The notes: generated by a model from the letters alone, not told the origin. Numbered from the stretch's first letter, positions 18,412-28,238 are shown. The stretch is DNA of 64,000 bases from DATBQN01 sp963755825 (GCA_963755825.1 CAVWLA010000003.1:1860001-1924000), one strand, 5' to 3'. Numbers and translations are program-made.

Positions 18412-19605
18412 TCAGACCGGGCTGTCGCCGCGCTCCATCGCCAGCAGCGCGCGCTTGCGCCCGCTCCCCCAGCGGTAGCCTCCCGGCGCGCCGTCGGCGC
18501 GGACGACGCGATGGCAGGGGGTGACGAGGGCGGCCGGGTTGGCGGCGCAGGCGTTGGCCACCGCGCGGGCCGCCCGCGGCGCGCCGAGCGCCGCGGCGAT
18601 CTCGCCGTAGGAGCGCGTCTCGCCAAAGGGGATCCGGCGCAGCGCCTCCCACACCCGCAGCTCGAAGGCCGTCGCCTGCAGGTCGAGCGGCAGCTCGAGG
18701 TGGCGGGCCGCGCGATCGCCGGCGAGATAGCCGGCGATCGCCTCGACCCAGCCGTCGAAGGCGCCGCCGCCGCGCTCGATCGCGGCCGCCGGGTATTCGG
18801 CGGCGAGCGCCGCGGCGAGGGCGCCGTCGTCGTCCCCCAGCTCGACGGCGCAGATGCCGCGTGCCGTCGCCGCGACGAGCAGGCGGCCGAGCGCGCAGGG
18901 GATCACCGTGTAGCGGATCGCCATGCCGCGGCCGCCGCGGCGGTAGGTCGCCGGGGTCATCCCGAGCTGCGCGTCGCTCGCTTCGTAGAGGCGGCTCGAC
19001 GAGCCGTAGCCCGCCTCGTAGAGCGCCGCCGTGACCCCTTCGCCGCCGCGCAGGAGCGACTTCAGCCGGCGGGCGCGGAGCGCCGCGGCATACTGGTGCG
19101 GCGTCACCCCGGTGAGGCCCTTGAACGTGCGCTGCAGGTGGTGCGGCGAGACGCCGAGGGCGGCGGCGAGCTCGCCGAGCGCCGGAGCGGGCGCGCCGGC
19201 GGCGCTCCCGGCCACCGCTTCCTCGATGGCGCGGCAGGCGCCGACCGCGAGCTCCAGCTGCGGGTCGCGGGGCGACGGCTCCTGCGGCCGGCAGCGCAGG
19301 CAGGCGCGGAAGCCGGCGGCCTCGGCGGCCGCCGGCGAGGCGAAGAAGGCGGCGCGGTCGCGCCGCGGCCGCCGCGATGGGCACGACGGCCGGCAGTAGA
19401 CGCCGGTCGAGCGCACGGCATAGACGAAGAGGCCGTCGAGGCGCGCGTCGCGCTCCTCGACCGCCCGCCAGCGGGCGTCGTCGGTCATCGCCGCGAGCGC
19501 CGCGGGCGGCGCCTGCGGCGGCGTGGAGTGATGGTCTCGGGGCATCGGCAGCGGACGGATCGGCGGCGTTCGGATCGGTCTTGGGGTCGACGGTTCGGTC
19601 GTCAT
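18412..19605 (-). CDS. ada: Bifunctional regulator / O6-methylguanine-DNA methyltransferase (Ada)
   Basis: Repairs alkylated DNA and activates its own regulon. The 397 residues hold three parts in order. First is an Ada zinc domain with C71, C75, C102 and C105 (GVYCRPSC, ACLRC), where methyl-phosphotriester transfer occurs. Next is an AraC-type HTH (PHHLQRTFKGLTGVTPHQYAA). Last is the MGMT domain with the acceptor Cys364 in TPCHRV and the RAVANACAANP helix. The ATG at 19605 is favoured by a nearby GAGAGGTGAG ribosome site; starts at 19545 or 19488 would trim a Pro-rich leader. It is divergent from ackA across 165 bases. Confidence 0.93.
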   Translation of the reverse strand: MTTEPSTPRPIRTPPIRPLPMPRDHHSTPPQAPPAALAAMTDDARWRAVEERDARLDGLFVYAVRSTGVYCRPSCPSRRPRRDRAAFFASPAAAEAAGFRACLRCRPQEPSPRDPQLELAVGACRAIEEAVAGSAAGAPAPALGELAAALGVSPHHLQRTFKGLTGVTPHQYAAALRARRLKSLLRGGEGVTAALYEAGYGSSSRLYEASDAQLGMTPATYRRGGRGMAIRYTVIPCALGRLLVAATARGICAVELGDDDGALAAALAAEYPAAAIERGGGAFDGWVEAIAGYLAGDRAARHLELPLDLQATAFELRVWEALRRIPFGETRSYGEIAAALGAPRAARAVANACAANPAALVTPCHRVVRADGAPGGYRWGSGRKRALLAMERGDSPV

Positions 19606-19770
19606 GGTCTCACCTCTCGAGCTGCATCGTAGGGGACCACCGCCGGTCGATCTATCCGGATCTTGCGCCCGAAACCGCACCCGGCGCCAGCTCGCGCCGG
19701 GCGTTCGGCGCGATTTCGACGCCGCGTCGCCCCGCGAGCCTGCGATCGCGTGTGCCACACTCCTCACCCG

Positions 19771-20901
19771 ATGACCCCGATCTCCCGATCCACCGCGAGC
19801 GAGCCCGTGCTGGTCCTCAACGCCGGCTCGTCGAGCTTGAAGCTCGCCGTCTTCGACTGCGGGCCGCCGCTCGTGCGGAGGGTGAGCGGTGCGATCGACC
19901 GCATCGGCACTTCGCAGGCGACGCTCTCGCTCCGCGGCATCGCCGGTGGCTCGCCGGAGCCCGCGGCGATCGACGCGCCGGACCATGTCTCCAGCCTCGA
20001 GCCGCTGCTCGAGCGGCTCGCCGGTGCTCTCGGCGACCGCGCCGAGGCCGGCTTCGGGGCGGTCGGCCACCGGGTGGTCCATGGCGGGCCGCGCTTTCGC
20101 GATCCGCGGCGCGTCGACGCGGCGATGTTGGCCGAGCTCAAGCGCATCCAGCCCTTCGACCCCGAGCACCTCCCCGCCGAGATCGCGCTGATGGAGGCCC
20201 TCGCGGCGCGCTCCCCGCAGGTGCCGCAGGTCGCCTGCTTCGACACCGCCTTCCACGCCGCGCTGCCGCGGGTGGCGAGCCAGCTGCCGATTCCGCGCCG
20301 CTACGAGGCGCAGGGGGTGCGGCGCTACGGCTTTCACGGCCTCTCCTACGCCTACCTGTTGGAGGAGCTGGAGCGGCTCGCCGGCGCGCCGGCGGCGGCG
20401 GGGCGGGTCGTCCTCGCCCACCTCGGCAACGGCGCCAGCCTGGCGGCGGTCGCCGGCGGCCGGAGCGTCGACACCACCATGGCGCTCACCCCCGCCGCCG
20501 GCCTGGTGATGAGCACGCGCTCCGGCGACCTCGACCCCGGGGTGCTCGCCTACCTGGCGCGCACCGATGGGCAGACCGCGGCGCAGCTCGACCGCATGGT
20601 CAACCACGAGTCGGGGCTGCTCGGCGTCTCCGAGACCAGCTCCGACATGCGCGACCTGCTGGCGCGCGAGGCGGCGGACGTCCGCGCCGCGGAGGCGGTG
20701 GCGCTCTTCTGCTACCAGGCGAAGAAGTGGATCGGCGCCTACGCCGCGGCGCTCGGCGGGCTCGACACCCTGGTCTTCGCCGGCGGCATCGGCGAGAACG
20801 CGCCGGCGGTGCGCGAGCGCATCTGCGACGGGCTCGGCTTCCTCGGCATCGAGCTCGACGCGGCGCGCAACGCGGCGGCGAGCGCAGCGGAGCGGCAGTG
20901 A
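19771..20901 (+). CDS. ackA: Acetate kinase, C-terminus frameshifted
   Basis: Forms ATP and acetate from acetyl phosphate. Family motifs are present: VLNAGSSSLKL at the N-terminus, VGHRVVHGG, FDTAFH, YGFHGLSYAY, LAHLGNGASLAAV and FAGGIGENAPAVRERIC. The frame stops at 20901 after AERQ, but the expected C-terminal block (VISTDAGRVAVRVIPTDEELMIA) reads on in another frame to a stop at 21009-21011. A single missing base (or two extra bases) near 20892 explains this. As written, the protein is 376 residues and lacks the last 37. The gene directly precedes phosphoketolase, which supplies acetyl phosphate, so the pair forms an ATP-yielding shunt. Confidence 0.9.
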   Translation: MTPISRSTASEPVLVLNAGSSSLKLAVFDCGPPLVRRVSGAIDRIGTSQATLSLRGIAGGSPEPAAIDAPDHVSSLEPLLERLAGALGDRAEAGFGAVGHRVVHGGPRFRDPRRVDAAMLAELKRIQPFDPEHLPAEIALMEALAARSPQVPQVACFDTAFHAALPRVASQLPIPRRYEAQGVRRYGFHGLSYAYLLEELERLAGAPAAAGRVVLAHLGNGASLAAVAGGRSVDTTMALTPAAGLVMSTRSGDLDPGVLAYLARTDGQTAAQLDRMVNHESGLLGVSETSSDMRDLLAREAADVRAAEAVALFCYQAKKWIGAYAAALGGLDTLVFAGGIGENAPAVRERICDGLGFLGIELDAARNAAASAAERQ

Positions 20902-21019
20902 TCTCCACCGACGCCGGCCGGGTCGCGGTGCGCGTCATCCCCACCGACGAAGAGCTGATGATCGCGACCTCGGTCTGTCGCGTCCTCGGCCTCGGCAGCT
21001 CGACGAGGTGAGCATCGAC

Positions 21020-23442
21020 ATGGACACGGACAAGGACATGGGCTCGAAACCGGCGCCGCTGGCGCCGGAGCTGCTGCAGCGGATGGACGCCTACTGGCGG
21101 GCCGCCAACTACCTCTCGGTCGGCCAGATCTACCTGCTCGACAATCCGCTGCTGCGCGAGCCGCTGACGCTCGAGCACGTCAAGCCGCGGCTGCTCGGCC
21201 ACTGGGGCACGACGCCCGGGCTCGAACTTCATCTACGTCCACCTGAACCGCGTCATCAAGCGAGCACGACCTCGACGTGATCTACATCGCCGGCCCCGGC
21301 CACGGCGGCCCGGGGCTGGTCGCCAACACCTACCTCGAAGGCACCTACAGCGAGGTCTACCCCAACATCTCGCAGGACGAGGAGGGGATGAAGCGGCTGT
21401 TCAAGCAGTTCTCCTTCCCCGGCGGCATCCCCAGCCACGTCGCGCCCGAGACGCCGGGCTCGATCCACGAGGGCGGCGAGCTGGGCTACTCGCTGTCGCA
21501 CGCCTTCGGCGCCGCCTTCGACAACCCCGACCTGCTGGTCGCCTGCGTGGTCGGCGACGGCGAGGCCGAGACCGGCCCGCTGGCCACCAGCTGGCACTCG
21601 AACAAGTTCCTCAACCCGGTGCACGACGGCGCCGTGCTGCCGATCCTGCACCTGAACGGCTACAAGATCGCCAGCCCGACGGTCCTGGCCCGCATCCCGC
21701 GCGACGAGCTCGAGCCGCTGCTCCGCGGCTACGGCTACGAGCCGTATTTCGTCGAGGGCGACGACCCGAGGCCGATGCACCAGCTGATGGCCGCGACGCT
21801 CGACGACGTGGTCGGCCGAGATCCGGCCGCATCCAGGCGGAGGCGCGCGCCGAGCGGCTTCAGCGAGCGGCCGCGCTGGCCGATGATCGTCCTGCGCTCG
21901 CCCAAGGGCTGGACCGGCCCGAAGGTGGTCGACGGCAAGCCGGTCGAGGGCACCTTCCGCGCGCACCAGGTGCCGCTGTCCGACATCGCGAGCAACCCGG
22001 AGCACCTGCAGATGCTCGAGGACTGGATGCGGAGCTACCGGCCCGAGGAGCTGTTCGACGACGCCGGCCGGCTCCGCCCCGAGCTCGCCGAGCTGGCGCC
22101 CGAGGGCGAGCGGCGCATGGGCGCCAACCCGCACGCCAACGGCGGCCTCCTGCTGCGCGACCTGCGGCTGCCCGACTTCCGCGACTACGCCGTCGACGTG
22201 CCGCAGCCCGGCGCGGTCGACGCCGAGGCGACGCGCGTCCAGGGCAAGTTCCTCCGCGACGTGCTGAAGCTGCAACGCGGACGCAGCAACTTCCGCATCT
22301 TCAGCCCGGACGAGACCGACCTCCAACCGCTGGAGCGCCGTCTTCGAGGTGACGAACCGCTGCTCGACGGCCGAGATCCTCCCCGGCGACGACCACGTCG
22401 CCGCCGACGGCCGGGTGATGGAGATGCTCAGCGAGCACCAGTGCCAGGGCTGGCTCGAGGGCTATCTGCTCACCGGCCGCCACGGCTTCTTCTCCTGCTA
22501 CGAGGCGTTCATCCACATCGTCGACTCGATGTTCAACCAGCACGCCAAGTGGCTCAAGGTGACGCAGCCACATCCCCTGGCGGCGGCCGATCGCCTCGCT
22601 CAACTACCTGCTCACCTCGCACGTCTGGCGGCAGGACCACAACGGCTTCAGCCACCAGGACCCCGGCTTCATCGACCACGTCGTCAACAAGAAGGCCGAG
22701 GTCATCCGCGTCTACCTGCCGCCCGACGCCAACACGCTGCTCTCGGTCACCGACCACTGCCTGCGCAGCCGCAACTACGTCAACGTGATCGTCGCCGGCA
22801 AGCAGCCGGCGCCGCAGTGGCTCGACATGGACGCCGCCGTCAAGCACTGCACGCGCCGGCATCGGCATCTGGGAGTGGGCGAGCAACGACCGCGGCGGCG
22901 AGCCGGACGTCGTCATGGCCTGCGCCGGCGACGTGCCGACGCTCGAGACGCTCGCCGCCGTCGAGCTGCTGCGCGAGCACATTCCCCGAGCTCAAGGTCC
23001 GCGTCGTCAACGTCGTCGACCTGATGAAGCTGCAGCCGCAGAGCGAGCATCCGCACGGCCTCTCCGACCGCGACTTCGACGCCCTGTTCACCACCGACAA
23101 GCCGATCATCTTCGCCTTCCACGGCTATCCGCTGGCTGATCCACCGCCTGACCTACCGCCGCACCAACCACGACAACCTGCACGTCCGCGGCTACAAGGA
23201 AGAGGGCACGACCACCACGCCCTTCGACATGGTGGTGCTGAACGACCTCGACCGCTTCCACCTCGTCGGCGACGTCATCGACCGCGTCGCCGCAGCTGGC
23301 GCCGCAGGCCGCCTACGCCAAGCAGCTCGTGCGCGACAAGCTGATCGACCACAAGGAGTACATCTGGAAGCACGGCGAGGACATGCCGGAGATCCGCGAC
23401 TGGCGCTGGCAGGGGAAGGCCGAGGGCGACGGCAAGGAGTAG
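21020..23442 (+). pseudogene. xfp: Phosphoketolase, disrupted by eleven single-base insertions
   Basis: Phosphoketolase (thiamine-diphosphate enzyme) splits xylulose-5-P or fructose-6-P to acetyl phosphate. Homology runs over the whole length (about 804 codons once repaired): MDAYWRAANYLSVGQIYL, HLNRVIK, IYIAGPGHGGPGLVAN, VVGDGEAETGPLA, DHNGFSHQDPGF and LTYRRTNHDNLHVRGYKEEG. The frame breaks near 21224, 21261, 21814, 21827, 21855, 22318, 22568, 22854, 22981, 23132 and 23289-23292. Each break is repaired by deleting one base, and the frame arithmetic from ATG 21020 to TAG 23442 agrees with eleven. Active-site residues are otherwise intact. It is either a sequencing/assembly artefact or a very young pseudogene; as written, no full-length enzyme can be made. 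Confidence 0.88.
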
Positions 23443-23479
23443 GGCGGCCGGCGGCAGCGCTTATGGCAGACTAGCGCTG

Positions 23480-23686
23480 ATGCAAAACGTGATGCACAAA
23501 GGCATGCAGGAGAGCCTCCGCCGCGGCCTGCTCGAGGCGGTCGAGCGGCTGCTGGTGCGGCGGTTCGGTCCGCTGCCGAAGCCGGCCGCCGGGCGGCTGG
23601 CGGCGATCCGCTCCGCCGAGGAGCTGGCGCGGCTGGGGGAGCGGGCGGTCGCGGCGGGCTCGCTCGCCGAGCTCGGCCTCGCCTAG
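23480..23686 (+). CDS. Small helical protein, DUF4351-like
   Basis: A 68-residue ORF with an ATG start and a charged amphipathic helical sequence (LLEAVERLLVRRFGPLP, then LAAIRSAEELARLGERAV, then SLAEL). The pattern resembles the C-terminal DUF4351 module at the end of Rpn/PDDEXK-type transposase-like proteins, which contains LELRFG and a short helix pair. It may be a free-standing small protein or the remnant of such a gene. It starts 37 bases after the phosphoketolase stop and ends 46 bases before prmC. No ribosome site is obvious. Confidence 0.45.
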   Translation: MQNVMHKGMQESLRRGLLEAVERLLVRRFGPLPKPAAGRLAAIRSAEELARLGERAVAAGSLAELGLA

Positions 23687-23732
23687 GCGACGCCGCCCGC
23701 CCGACGAGCTTCCTGGAGATCCCGACACCGCG

Positions 23733-24578
23733 ATGCCCACGACGATCGGCGCCCTCCTCGCCGGGGCGCGGCCGCGCTTGGCGGCGGCGCCGTTCCGCCC
23801 CTCGACGCGCGAGGGGGCGCTCCTCCTCGGCGCCGTCCTCGGCCTCTCCGAGGCGCAGGTCTTCGCCCGCCCCGGCGCCGAGGTCGCCGACGCCGCGGCC
23901 GCCCGCTTCGAGGAGATGCTCCGCCGCCGCCTGACCGGCGAGCCGGTCTCCTACCTCTTCGGCGAGCGCGAGTTCTACGGCCGCCCCTTCCACGTCGACT
24001 CCCGCGTGCTCATCCCGCGGCCGGAGACCGAGCACGTCGTCGAGTCGGCGCTCGCCCTCCACCCGCCGCGCGGCGCCTGGCTCCTCGACGTCGGCACCGG
24101 CTCCGGCTGCCTCGCCGTCACCCTTGCCCTGGAGATCCTCGAGAGCCGGGTGGTGGCGACCGACATCTCGCCCGCCGCCCTCGCCGTGGCGCAGGGGAAC
24201 GCCCGCCGCCTGCGCGCGAGCGACCGCGTCCACCTCCTCGCCGCCGATCTCGCCGCCGGCCTCGACCTCGGCCGCTTCGACCTCGCCGTCTCCAACCCGC
24301 CCTACATCGACCGCGCCGAGGCGCCGGCGCTGTCGCCCGAGGTTTGCAATTTCGAGCCTCACCTGGCACTCTTCTCGCCCGGCGCCGGCGACTCCACGCT
24401 CGCTCGCCTCTGCGGGACCGCGAGCGGCCTCCGCCCAGGAGCTCACCTGGTGGTCGAGATCGGCTTTGGACAGTTCGACGCCGCCCGCCGCCACGCGGCC
24501 GCCGCCGGCCTCGAGCTCGCCGGCGTGCGGCGCGACTACTCCGGCATCCCCCGCGTGCTCACCCTGAAGCGCCCCTAA
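23733..24578 (+). CDS. prmC: Release factor glutamine methyltransferase
   Basis: Methylates the Gln of the GGQ motif in peptide-chain release factors RF1/RF2, using S-adenosylmethionine. The 281 residues match PrmC/HemK. An N-terminal helical domain ends in GEPVSYLFGEREFYGRPF, the signature linker with the PxPRPETE-type motif (LIPRPETEHVV). The SAM site is DVGTGSGCLAV and the glutamine-binding motif NPPYI is at N188-I192. It is followed 17 bases later by murA; prfA, often adjacent in other bacteria, is not in view. Confidence 0.93.
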   Translation: MPTTIGALLAGARPRLAAAPFRPSTREGALLLGAVLGLSEAQVFARPGAEVADAAAARFEEMLRRRLTGEPVSYLFGEREFYGRPFHVDSRVLIPRPETEHVVESALALHPPRGAWLLDVGTGSGCLAVTLALEILESRVVATDISPAALAVAQGNARRLRASDRVHLLAADLAAGLDLGRFDLAVSNPPYIDRAEAPALSPEVCNFEPHLALFSPGAGDSTLARLCGTASGLRPGAHLVVEIGFGQFDAARRHAAAAGLELAGVRRDYSGIPRVLTLKRP

Positions 24579-24595
24579 GACTCCAGCGGACCACC

Positions 24596-25870
24596 ATGGA
24601 CAGGTTTCGCATCCTGGGGCCCACCCCGCTCGTCGGCAGAGTGCGGGCGAGCGGCGCCAAGAACGCCGCGCTCCCGGCGCTCGCGGCGACCCTCCTCGCC
24701 GACCGGCCGGTGATCCTGTCGCGGCTGCCGCAGGTGCGCGACATCCGGACCATGCTCCGGCTCCTGGAGCACCTCGGCATGGGCAGCGAGGCGCGCGGCG
24801 AGTCCCTCGTCATCCACCGCGCCGGCCACGGCGGCTCGCCGCTCGACGCGCCGTACGAGCTGGTGAAGACGATGCGGGCGAGCGTCCTCGTCCTCGGCCC
24901 GCAGCTGGCGCGGCACGGCCAGGCGCGGGTGTCGCTCCCCGGCGGCTGCGCCATCGGCGTGCGGCCGATCGACCAACATCTGAAAGGCCTCGCCGCCCTC
25001 GGCGCCGAGGTGCGCATCGACCACGGCTACGTCGAGACCACCGCCCGCCAGCTGGTCGGCGCCCGCTTCCGCTTCGACATGCCGACGGTGACCGGCACCG
25101 AGAACTTGCTGATGGCCGCCTGCCTCGCCCGCGGCACGACGGTGCTCGAGAACTGCGCCCGCGAGCCGGAGGTCGCCGACCTCGCCCGCCTCCTCGTCGC
25201 CATGGGGGCGCGGATCGGGGGCGCCGGCGAGGCGACGATCGTCGTCGACGGCGTCGATGGCCTGGGCGGCGCCGAGCACACCATCATCCCCGACCGCATC
25301 GAGGGCGGCACCTACCTCCTCGGCGCCGCGCTCACCGGCGGCGACGTGCTGCTCGAGGACGCGGTCGCTGCCGATCTGGCACCCCTCCTCGCAAAGCTGG
25401 CCGAGATCGGCGTCGGCGTCGAGATCACCGCCGACGGCGTCCGCGTCCGCTCGACCGGCGCGCCGATGGTGGCGCGCGACATCGACACCGCCCCGCACCC
25501 CGACTTCCCCACCGACCTGCAGGCCCAGTACATGGCGCTGATGACCGCCGCCGCCGGCGTCTCGACGATCCGCGAGACGATCTTCGAGAACCGCTTCCAG
25601 CATGCCCCCGAGCTGGCGCGGATGGGCGCCGACGTGCGCGTCGACGGCCCCGCGGCGACGGTGCACGGGCCGACGCCGCTCTCCGGCGCCAACGTCATGG
25701 CGACCGACCTGCGCGCCTCGGCCTGCCTGGTCCTCGCCGGCGTCGCCGCGCAGGGGGAGACGGTGGTCGAGCGCATCTACCATCTCGACCGCGGCTACGA
25801 AGGGATGGAACTCAAATTGCAGAGCCTCGGAGCGCGGGTGGAACGGCTGCCGGAGGCCCCCGCGGTGTAA
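24596..25870 (+). CDS. murA: UDP-N-acetylglucosamine 1-carboxyvinyltransferase
   Basis: First committed step of peptidoglycan synthesis: adds enolpyruvate from PEP to UDP-GlcNAc. The 424 residues are normal. The substrate Lys22-Asn23 pair is in SGAKNAALP, and the PEP-adduct cysteine is C118 in PGGCAIGVRPID. Because this is Cys rather than Asp, fosfomycin sensitivity is expected from family knowledge. Both repeat domains of the EPSP-synthase fold are recognisable (TGTENLLMAA, DFPTDLQAQ, FENRFQH, DLRASACLVLAG). It lies between prmC and a lytic transglycosylase, which may reflect a cell-wall cluster. Confidence 0.95.
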   Translation: MDRFRILGPTPLVGRVRASGAKNAALPALAATLLADRPVILSRLPQVRDIRTMLRLLEHLGMGSEARGESLVIHRAGHGGSPLDAPYELVKTMRASVLVLGPQLARHGQARVSLPGGCAIGVRPIDQHLKGLAALGAEVRIDHGYVETTARQLVGARFRFDMPTVTGTENLLMAACLARGTTVLENCAREPEVADLARLLVAMGARIGGAGEATIVVDGVDGLGGAEHTIIPDRIEGGTYLLGAALTGGDVLLEDAVAADLAPLLAKLAEIGVGVEITADGVRVRSTGAPMVARDIDTAPHPDFPTDLQAQYMALMTAAAGVSTIRETIFENRFQHAPELARMGADVRVDGPAATVHGPTPLSGANVMATDLRASACLVLAGVAAQGETVVERIYHLDRGYEGMELKLQSLGARVERLPEAPAV

Positions 25871-25900
25871 GGTCGCGCGGCCGACGCGCGGCCGCCCTCG

Positions 25901-28120
25901 ATGATCCTTCCCTTCGCTCTCGCCGCCGCCCTCGCCGTCGATCCCCGCCCCGCCCTGGTCGAGCTGCAGATCGAGGGCCGCCAGCAGGAGGCGCTCACCC
26001 TCGTCGACCGCGAGCTCGCCGAGCATCCAGGGGAGGCCCACGCCTGGGGGCTCGACTACCTGCGCGGCAATCTCCTCGTCCGCCTCGGCCAGCTCGACGA
26101 GGCAGCGCAGGCCTTCAGCGACACCCTCGGGCACACCCCGCGCCTCGCCTTCTACGCCTACTACCACCTGGCGCTCGCCCAGGAGCGCACCGGCCACCCC
26201 GAGGTCGCCGCCGGCCTCATCGCGACGGCGCTCCTCAACGACCCCAGCCAGCCGCTCGCCGGCGAGGCGGTGATCCTCCTCGCCCGCGCCCTCGAGCGCG
26301 GCGGCGACTGCCGGCTCCTCCAGGGCGTCTCGCCGGAGAGGATGGCGACCTTCCCGCGCCGCCGCTTCCTCGTCGCGGCGGCGGCCTGCGCCGAGCGCGA
26401 CGGCCGCCGCGACGCCGCCCGCGACATCCTCCTCGCGCTCCTCGAGGAGGGCCGCGGCGACGAGCCCGCCCGCCTCGCCGCCCAGCGTCTGATCTCCCTC
26501 GCCAACCCGGGCGAGCGCGGGCGGCTGAAGCGGCTGGTCGGCCTCACCCTCCTGCAGCACCGCGACTTCGCCCGCGCCCTCACCATCCTCGCCGACGGCC
26601 TCGACGGCAAGCAGACGGCGCACGAGACCTTCGAGACCCGCTTCGGCATTGCCCGCGCCCATTTCTGGGAGGGCCGCTTCGCCCGCGCCGCGGTGCTCTT
26701 CGGCGACCTCGCCACCGCCTCCAGCAACCGCGAGGAGCGCGCCGCGGCGCTCTTCCAGCGCGGCCGCTCCTACGAGATCCTCGGCCACTGGAAGACGGCG
26801 GCGGCGGACTTCCGCCGCGCCTACCTCGCCAGCCCCGGCGGCGAGTGGGCGGGACCGGCGCTCTTCGCCGCGCTGCGCCTCGAATGGCGCAGCGGCGACG
26901 AGCGGACGGCGGGCCAGCTCTACGACCTCCTCGGCACCCGCCCCGGCTGGCGCGCGCAGGCGAGCCGGGCGGCGCTCTTCCTCGCCGCCTCGGACGTCGT
27001 GCGCGGCCGCCGCGAGCGCGCCGGCGCCTGGCTCGACCAGGCCGGGGCCTTCGGCAGCAAGGACGACCAGCTCGAGATCACCTACTGGCGCGGCCGCCTG
27101 GCCGAGCTCCGCGGCGACGTCCGCGCGGCGATCGACGAGTACTCGGCCGTCGTCCGCATGGACCTCATCCACCCGCTGGCGCAGTCGGCGGTGGCGCGCC
27201 TGGCGTCGCCGGCGCTGGCGCACGCCGCGACCGCCGAGGGCCATCGCCTGGCCGCCTCGACGCGGCCGGACGACCTCTTCGGCGCCTGGGTGCTCTCCGG
27301 CTCGCGGGAGACCGCCGGCAGCGCCTGGCACCGCCTGCGCGACACCCTCGCCGCCGACCGTGCCGCCGAGCCCTACCTGCACCTCTCGCAGGTGACGATC
27401 GCCCGCTGGCCGCTCTGGCACACGGCCTCCGACAAGCCGCTGGAGATGCTCCTCGCGCTGGGGCTCTTCCGCGAGGGAGCGGCGGCGGTGCGCGACGACT
27501 TCCCGCCGAGCGAGCCGTCGCTCGCCTTCACCGGCGCGCTGCTCCTCGCCGCCGCCGGCGAGACCAGCCGGGCGCTCCGCTTCGGCGAGACGATCCGCCT
27601 GCGCGCCCCCGACCGGCTGCCGCTCGCCATGCAGCCCTCGGCCTTCCAGACGCTCCTCTACCCGCTTCCCTACCGCGAGGCGATCGAGCTGCAGGCGCGG
27701 CTCCACGGCATCGACGCCCACCTCCTCGCCGCCATCATCCGCGAGGAGAGCCGCTTCGACCCCTACGCGCTCTCCCCCGCTGCCGCCCGCGGCCTCACCC
27801 AGCTCGTCCTCCCCACCGCCCGCGGCCTCGCCGGCCGGCCCGACCTCGGCCCGCTGCGGCCGGAGGATCTCTACCGGCCCGAGGTGTCGATCGCCCTCGG
27901 GGGCGAGTACCTGACCCGCCTGCTGAAGACGGCGGGCGGGTCGCTCCCCTTGGCGGTCACCGCCTACAACGCCGGCGAGGCCGAGGTCCGCCTCTGGCGC
28001 AGCTACTGCTACAGCGGCGACGCCGACGAGCTCTTCACCAAGATCGCCTTCGAGGAGACCCGCACCTACCTGCGCGGCGTCCTCGCCAGCCGTCTCGAGT
28101 ACGCCCGCCTCTACCCCTAA
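25901..28120 (+). CDS. slt: Soluble lytic murein transglycosylase with TPR-like superhelix
   Basis: A 739-residue periplasmic enzyme that cleaves peptidoglycan to 1,6-anhydromuropeptides. A short hydrophobic leader (about residues 1-12) is followed by about 580 residues of helical, TPR-like repeats, as in the U-domain of Slt70. The C-terminal SLT domain has AIIREESRFDP with the likely catalytic Glu616, then AARGLTQLVLPTA, LGGEYLTRLL and AVTAYNAGE. The leader is weak, so export should be confirmed. It starts 30 bases after murA. A 14-bp inverted repeat follows the stop codon. Confidence 0.9.
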   Translation: MILPFALAAALAVDPRPALVELQIEGRQQEALTLVDRELAEHPGEAHAWGLDYLRGNLLVRLGQLDEAAQAFSDTLGHTPRLAFYAYYHLALAQERTGHPEVAAGLIATALLNDPSQPLAGEAVILLARALERGGDCRLLQGVSPERMATFPRRRFLVAAAACAERDGRRDAARDILLALLEEGRGDEPARLAAQRLISLANPGERGRLKRLVGLTLLQHRDFARALTILADGLDGKQTAHETFETRFGIARAHFWEGRFARAAVLFGDLATASSNREERAAALFQRGRSYEILGHWKTAAADFRRAYLASPGGEWAGPALFAALRLEWRSGDERTAGQLYDLLGTRPGWRAQASRAALFLAASDVVRGRRERAGAWLDQAGAFGSKDDQLEITYWRGRLAELRGDVRAAIDEYSAVVRMDLIHPLAQSAVARLASPALAHAATAEGHRLAASTRPDDLFGAWVLSGSRETAGSAWHRLRDTLAADRAAEPYLHLSQVTIARWPLWHTASDKPLEMLLALGLFREGAAAVRDDFPPSEPSLAFTGALLLAAAGETSRALRFGETIRLRAPDRLPLAMQPSAFQTLLYPLPYREAIELQARLHGIDAHLLAAIIREESRFDPYALSPAAARGLTQLVLPTARGLAGRPDLGPLRPEDLYRPEVSIALGGEYLTRLLKTAGGSLPLAVTAYNAGEAEVRLWRSYCYSGDADELFTKIAFEETRTYLRGVLASRLEYARLYP

Positions 28121-28128
28121 ATCGGGCC

Positions 28129-28221
28129 GTGGCTCCGTTTGGCCCGCTGCGGGCGGCCACCCTCGGGACCCCCTCCCAAACCCCCTTCCAGGCGGCCGTC
28201 CTCGGGACCAAACGGAGCCAC
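28129..28221. repeat. Inverted repeat with internal direct repeats between convergent genes
   Basis: Perfect 14-bp arms (GTGGCTCCGTTTGG at 28129-28142 and its complement at 28208-28221) enclose 65 bases. Inside, GGCGGCC-N2-CCTCGGGACC occurs twice in direct orientation. It fills the gap between slt (plus) and the DUF6526 gene (minus). It may act as a bidirectional transcription stop or be a small mobile or repeated element. There is no long T-tract. Confidence 0.55.
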
Positions 28222-28238
28222 TGCCTCAATCGGCTCGC

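Noticed and set aside
16022..18478. An 818-codon plus-strand frame opposite the minor pilin and dipeptidase genes
   Set aside because: It is a composition-driven shadow; the dipeptidase has all zinc ligands on the other strand.
21020..23442. Programmed ribosomal frameshifting in phosphoketolase
   Set aside because: Eleven shifts would be needed, with no shared slippery heptamer or following structure; artefact or pseudogene is far more likely.
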